A DNA stretch of 5,262 nucleotides from Anaerolineae bacterium (lineage in GTDB: Bacteria; Chloroflexota; Anaerolineae; Anaerolineales; E44-bin32), in NCBI GenBank assembly GCA_030673735.1, contig DAOVIK010000148.1, forward strand, positions 1 to 5,262, in the 5' to 3' direction. A model generated the notes under the pieces. The model ran no database searches. It was not told where the DNA came from and was given only the letters and a program-made list of their open reading frames with translations. The position numbers and the translations under genes were made by a program. Positions within the stretch are counted from its first letter, which is position 1. The number at the start of each line of letters is the position of its first letter. Of this stretch, positions 3,210 to 5,262 are shown piece after piece.

Positions 3210-5262
3210 ATGGACGCAAAAGGGTTGCTCAAGGCCTTGCCAGTTGCATTCAGTCCTGCTGATCGGGAGCTGATCGAGCGCGCCTATCGCACGGCCAAAC
3301 GTGCGCACAAGGGGCAGAAGCGTGCGTCGGGTGAGCCGTATATCCAGCATTGCCTTGCTGTGGCATCGATCCTAAATGAGATGGGGGCCGATCCAACGGC
3401 CATCGTAGCCGCTATCCTGCACGATACGGTTGAAGATACCTCCGTCACCCTTTCCGAGATCAAGCGGGATTTCGGTGAGGAGGTAGCCGCGCTAGTTGAT
3501 GGCGTCACCAAGCTGACGCAGTTGCCGCGTGTTAGCAGGATCGATAAGAAGTCCAAAGATGCAAAGGGGAGCCGAGCGGAGCTTGCCAAGGAAACGCTGC
3601 GTAAGACGTTCCTTGCCATGGGAGATGACGTGCGCGTGGTTTTAATCAAGCTGATTGACCGCCTGCATAACATGCGTACGCTCTCGCATCTGTCAGAAGA
3701 CAAGCGTACGCGCATAGCCGAGGAAACACTGGAGATCTTCGCTCCTCTCGCCAGCAGGTTGGGAATCTGGCAGCTAAAGTGGGAACTCGAGGATCTGAGC
3801 TTCCGATATGCCCACCCCGAGAAGTATGTTGAGATAGCGGAATACATCCAAGAGCGGCGCGGCGATCGAGAGACGGAACTGAAGGATATCCGATCGAAGG
3901 TGGAGACCGTCTTGCGCCAAGCAGGAATCACGGCAGAGGTGGATGTGCGGCCGAAGCATTTGTTTTCGATCTATCGCAAGATGGAGCGCAAGGGTGTCGC
4001 TTTCGAACAGGTATATGACCTGCGTGGTGTGCGAATCATCGTGGAGACGGAAGGTGACTGCTATCTGGCGCTAGGCGTTATACACAACAAGTGGAATCCT
4101 GTTCCGGGCACATTTGACGACTATATCGCCACTCCCAAGGACAACTTCTACCAATCACTTCATACCGCCGTCGTGTTTGATGACGGCAAAGCCCTTGAAG
4201 CCCAGATCCGCACGCCCGAGATGCACGAGAATGCCGAATACGGCATCGCCGCCCACTGGCGCTATAAGGAAGGAGCCAAGCGAGATGACGCCTATGAACG
4301 GCGGATCATATGGCTTCGCAAACTGATGGATTGGCGCCAAGACGTCGATGATGCTTCGGATTTTGTCGATGCCATGAAATCTGACGTCTTCGATGATCGT
4401 GTTTACGTGTTCACTCCGCGAGGGGACATCATCGATCTGCCGGCCGCTTCAACACCCATCGATTTTGCCTATCACATTCACACCGAAGTCGGAAATCGCT
4501 GCCGTGGGGCTCAGGTTAATGGGAAACTGGTGAAGCTCGATCATGCCCTTCAAACCGGCGACAACGTCTTCATACTAACTTCTAAGCGTGGTGGGCCAAG
4601 TCGTGATTGGCTCAATCCCAATCTGGGAATGGTCAAGTCGCAGCGGGCCCGGAGCAAGATTCGCCAGTGGTTCAAACGCCAAGACCGCGAGCAAAACGTT
4701 ACGCACGGCCGGGCGCTCCTCGAGCGTGAGTTGCAGCGTCTAGGGATTGAGGGAGTCACCTACGAGCAAATCTCCCGAGACATCGGATACTCCAAGGTTG
4801 ACGACATGTTCGCAGCGATTGGTTGCGGCGATATGCATTTGGGCAGGATCGTATCGCGCTTGGTGGAGGACGAGGAGCCTGAGCTTGCTCAATTGGACGG
4901 GGCAGCTCCGGATGTCGCAGGCGAGTTGGTGACGACGGATGAGGTCAGTGTCGTTGGATTATCGGGACTGCTTACCCAACTTGGACGCTGCTGCAAACCC
5001 GCTCCGGGAGATCCGATCATCGGATATGTGACACGAGGGCGAGGCGCAACCATACACAGACAGGATTGTTCGAATGTCCTGCGCGTGGCCGATAAGGATA
5101 AGGAAAGGCTTGTTGAGGTTTCTTGGGGCCAGCCTGTGAGAACTTATCCGGTTTCGGTCCGCATACGGGCCTATGATCGCGATGGATTGATGCGCGACGT
5201 GTCAACATTGATCGCAAACGAGGACATAAGCATGTCCTCGATTAATGTTTCCACGAAGAACA
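3210..5262 (+). CDS. rel: RelA/SpoT-family (p)ppGpp synthetase/hydrolase (Rel), first 684 residues (runs off the right edge)
   Basis: Rel makes (p)ppGpp from ATP and GTP/GDP on starved ribosomes and hydrolyses it otherwise, controlling ribosome synthesis. The frame is open throughout. The HD hydrolase (about 20-190) keeps Arg38, His47, His71-Asp72, Glu75-Asp76, Asp150 and Asn154, so it should be active. The synthetase (about 225-360) has RPKH (247-250), Asp270, YQSLHT (314-319) and Glu330 of EAQIRT. TGS spans about 396-457. The zinc-finger/CC motif has Cys594, Cys595, His616 and Cys620. The ACT domain starts near 646 and is cut off; full-length proteins are usually 720-780 residues. The synthetase motif is TFDD (301-304) instead of RxKD. 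The ATG at 3210 is preferred because of AGGTGA at 3200-3205 and family-like N-terminal length; an in-frame ATG at 3168 has no ribosome-binding site and lies within the promoter. Confidence 0.96.
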   Translation, partial: MDAKGLLKALPVAFSPADRELIERAYRTAKRAHKGQKRASGEPYIQHCLAVASILNEMGADPTAIVAAILHDTVEDTSVTLSEIKRDFGEEVAALVDGVTKLTQLPRVSRIDKKSKDAKGSRAELAKETLRKTFLAMGDDVRVVLIKLIDRLHNMRTLSHLSEDKRTRIAEETLEIFAPLASRLGIWQLKWELEDLSFRYAHPEKYVEIAEYIQERRGDRETELKDIRSKVETVLRQAGITAEVDVRPKHLFSIYRKMERKGVAFEQVYDLRGVRIIVETEGDCYLALGVIHNKWNPVPGTFDDYIATPKDNFYQSLHTAVVFDDGKALEAQIRTPEMHENAEYGIAAHWRYKEGAKRDDAYERRIIWLRKLMDWRQDVDDASDFVDAMKSDVFDDRVYVFTPRGDIIDLPAASTPIDFAYHIHTEVGNRCRGAQVNGKLVKLDHALQTGDNVFILTSKRGGPSRDWLNPNLGMVKSQRARSKIRQWFKRQDREQNVTHGRALLERELQRLGIEGVTYEQISRDIGYSKVDDMFAAIGCGDMHLGRIVSRLVEDEEPELAQLDGAAPDVAGELVTTDEVSVVGLSGLLTQLGRCCKPAPGDPIIGYVTRGRGATIHRQDCSNVLRVADKDKERLVEVSWGQPVRTYPVSVRIRAYDRDGLMRDVSTLIANEDISMSSINVSTKN

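Noticed and set aside
3284..3931. 215-residue minus-strand ORF opposite rel
   Set aside because: It is a shadow of the rel hydrolase/synthetase frame, which is unambiguous from its motifs.

Overview
The window carries four protein-coding regions. On the minus strand at the left edge is the start of a phosphohexomutase. Divergent from it, on the plus strand, are rpsF (ribosomal protein S6), rpsR (ribosomal protein S18) and a membrane-anchored parvulin-type foldase. After a strong intrinsic terminator comes a rel/spoT-family (p)ppGpp synthetase/hydrolase that runs off the right edge. The organism is a bacterium of moderate GC content. The foldase has a very basic N-terminus, one membrane anchor and a Pro/Thr-rich linker before its rotamase domain. 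Together with a Rel protein carrying an xFDD rather than RxKD synthetase motif, this resembles Chloroflexota (Anaerolineae-like lineages). That placement is an inference from recalled family resemblance, not a search result.

Layout: 1-354 (minus) is the N-terminal phosphohexomutase fragment with its catalytic serine loop. Positions 355-676 are a divergent control region with an extended -10 promoter for rpsF, a weaker candidate promoter for the mutase, and an rpsF leader that can fold over its own Shine-Dalgarno. rpsF is 677-958. Positions 959-1164 are non-coding and contain no ssb gene, although ssb often sits between rpsF and rpsR. rpsR is 1165-1608 and a GC-rich hairpin lies at 1627-1658. 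The foldase is 1693-2997, followed by a terminator at 3054-3084, a rel promoter at 3165-3193, and rel from 3210 to the edge.

S6 and S18 form a heterodimer on the 30S platform and are probably coordinately expressed with the foldase, since no convincing promoter or T-tailed terminator separates the three genes. Rel sets growth-rate and stringent control of ribosome synthesis but looks like a separate transcription unit.

The most unusual element is in rpsR. An in-frame 12-bp tandem repeat (eleven full copies plus a degenerate twelfth) encodes a 44-residue Gln-Pro-Ala-Gly tail, followed by an Arg-rich segment, ahead of a normal zinc-type S18 core. No start codon lies between the repeat and the core, so the tail must be translated if S18 is made from this gene. 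I saw no mobile element, CRISPR array, tRNA or rRNA. I found no clearly novel multi-gene system; the repeat-bearing S18, the rpsF leader fold and the Rel motif are the points worth following up.
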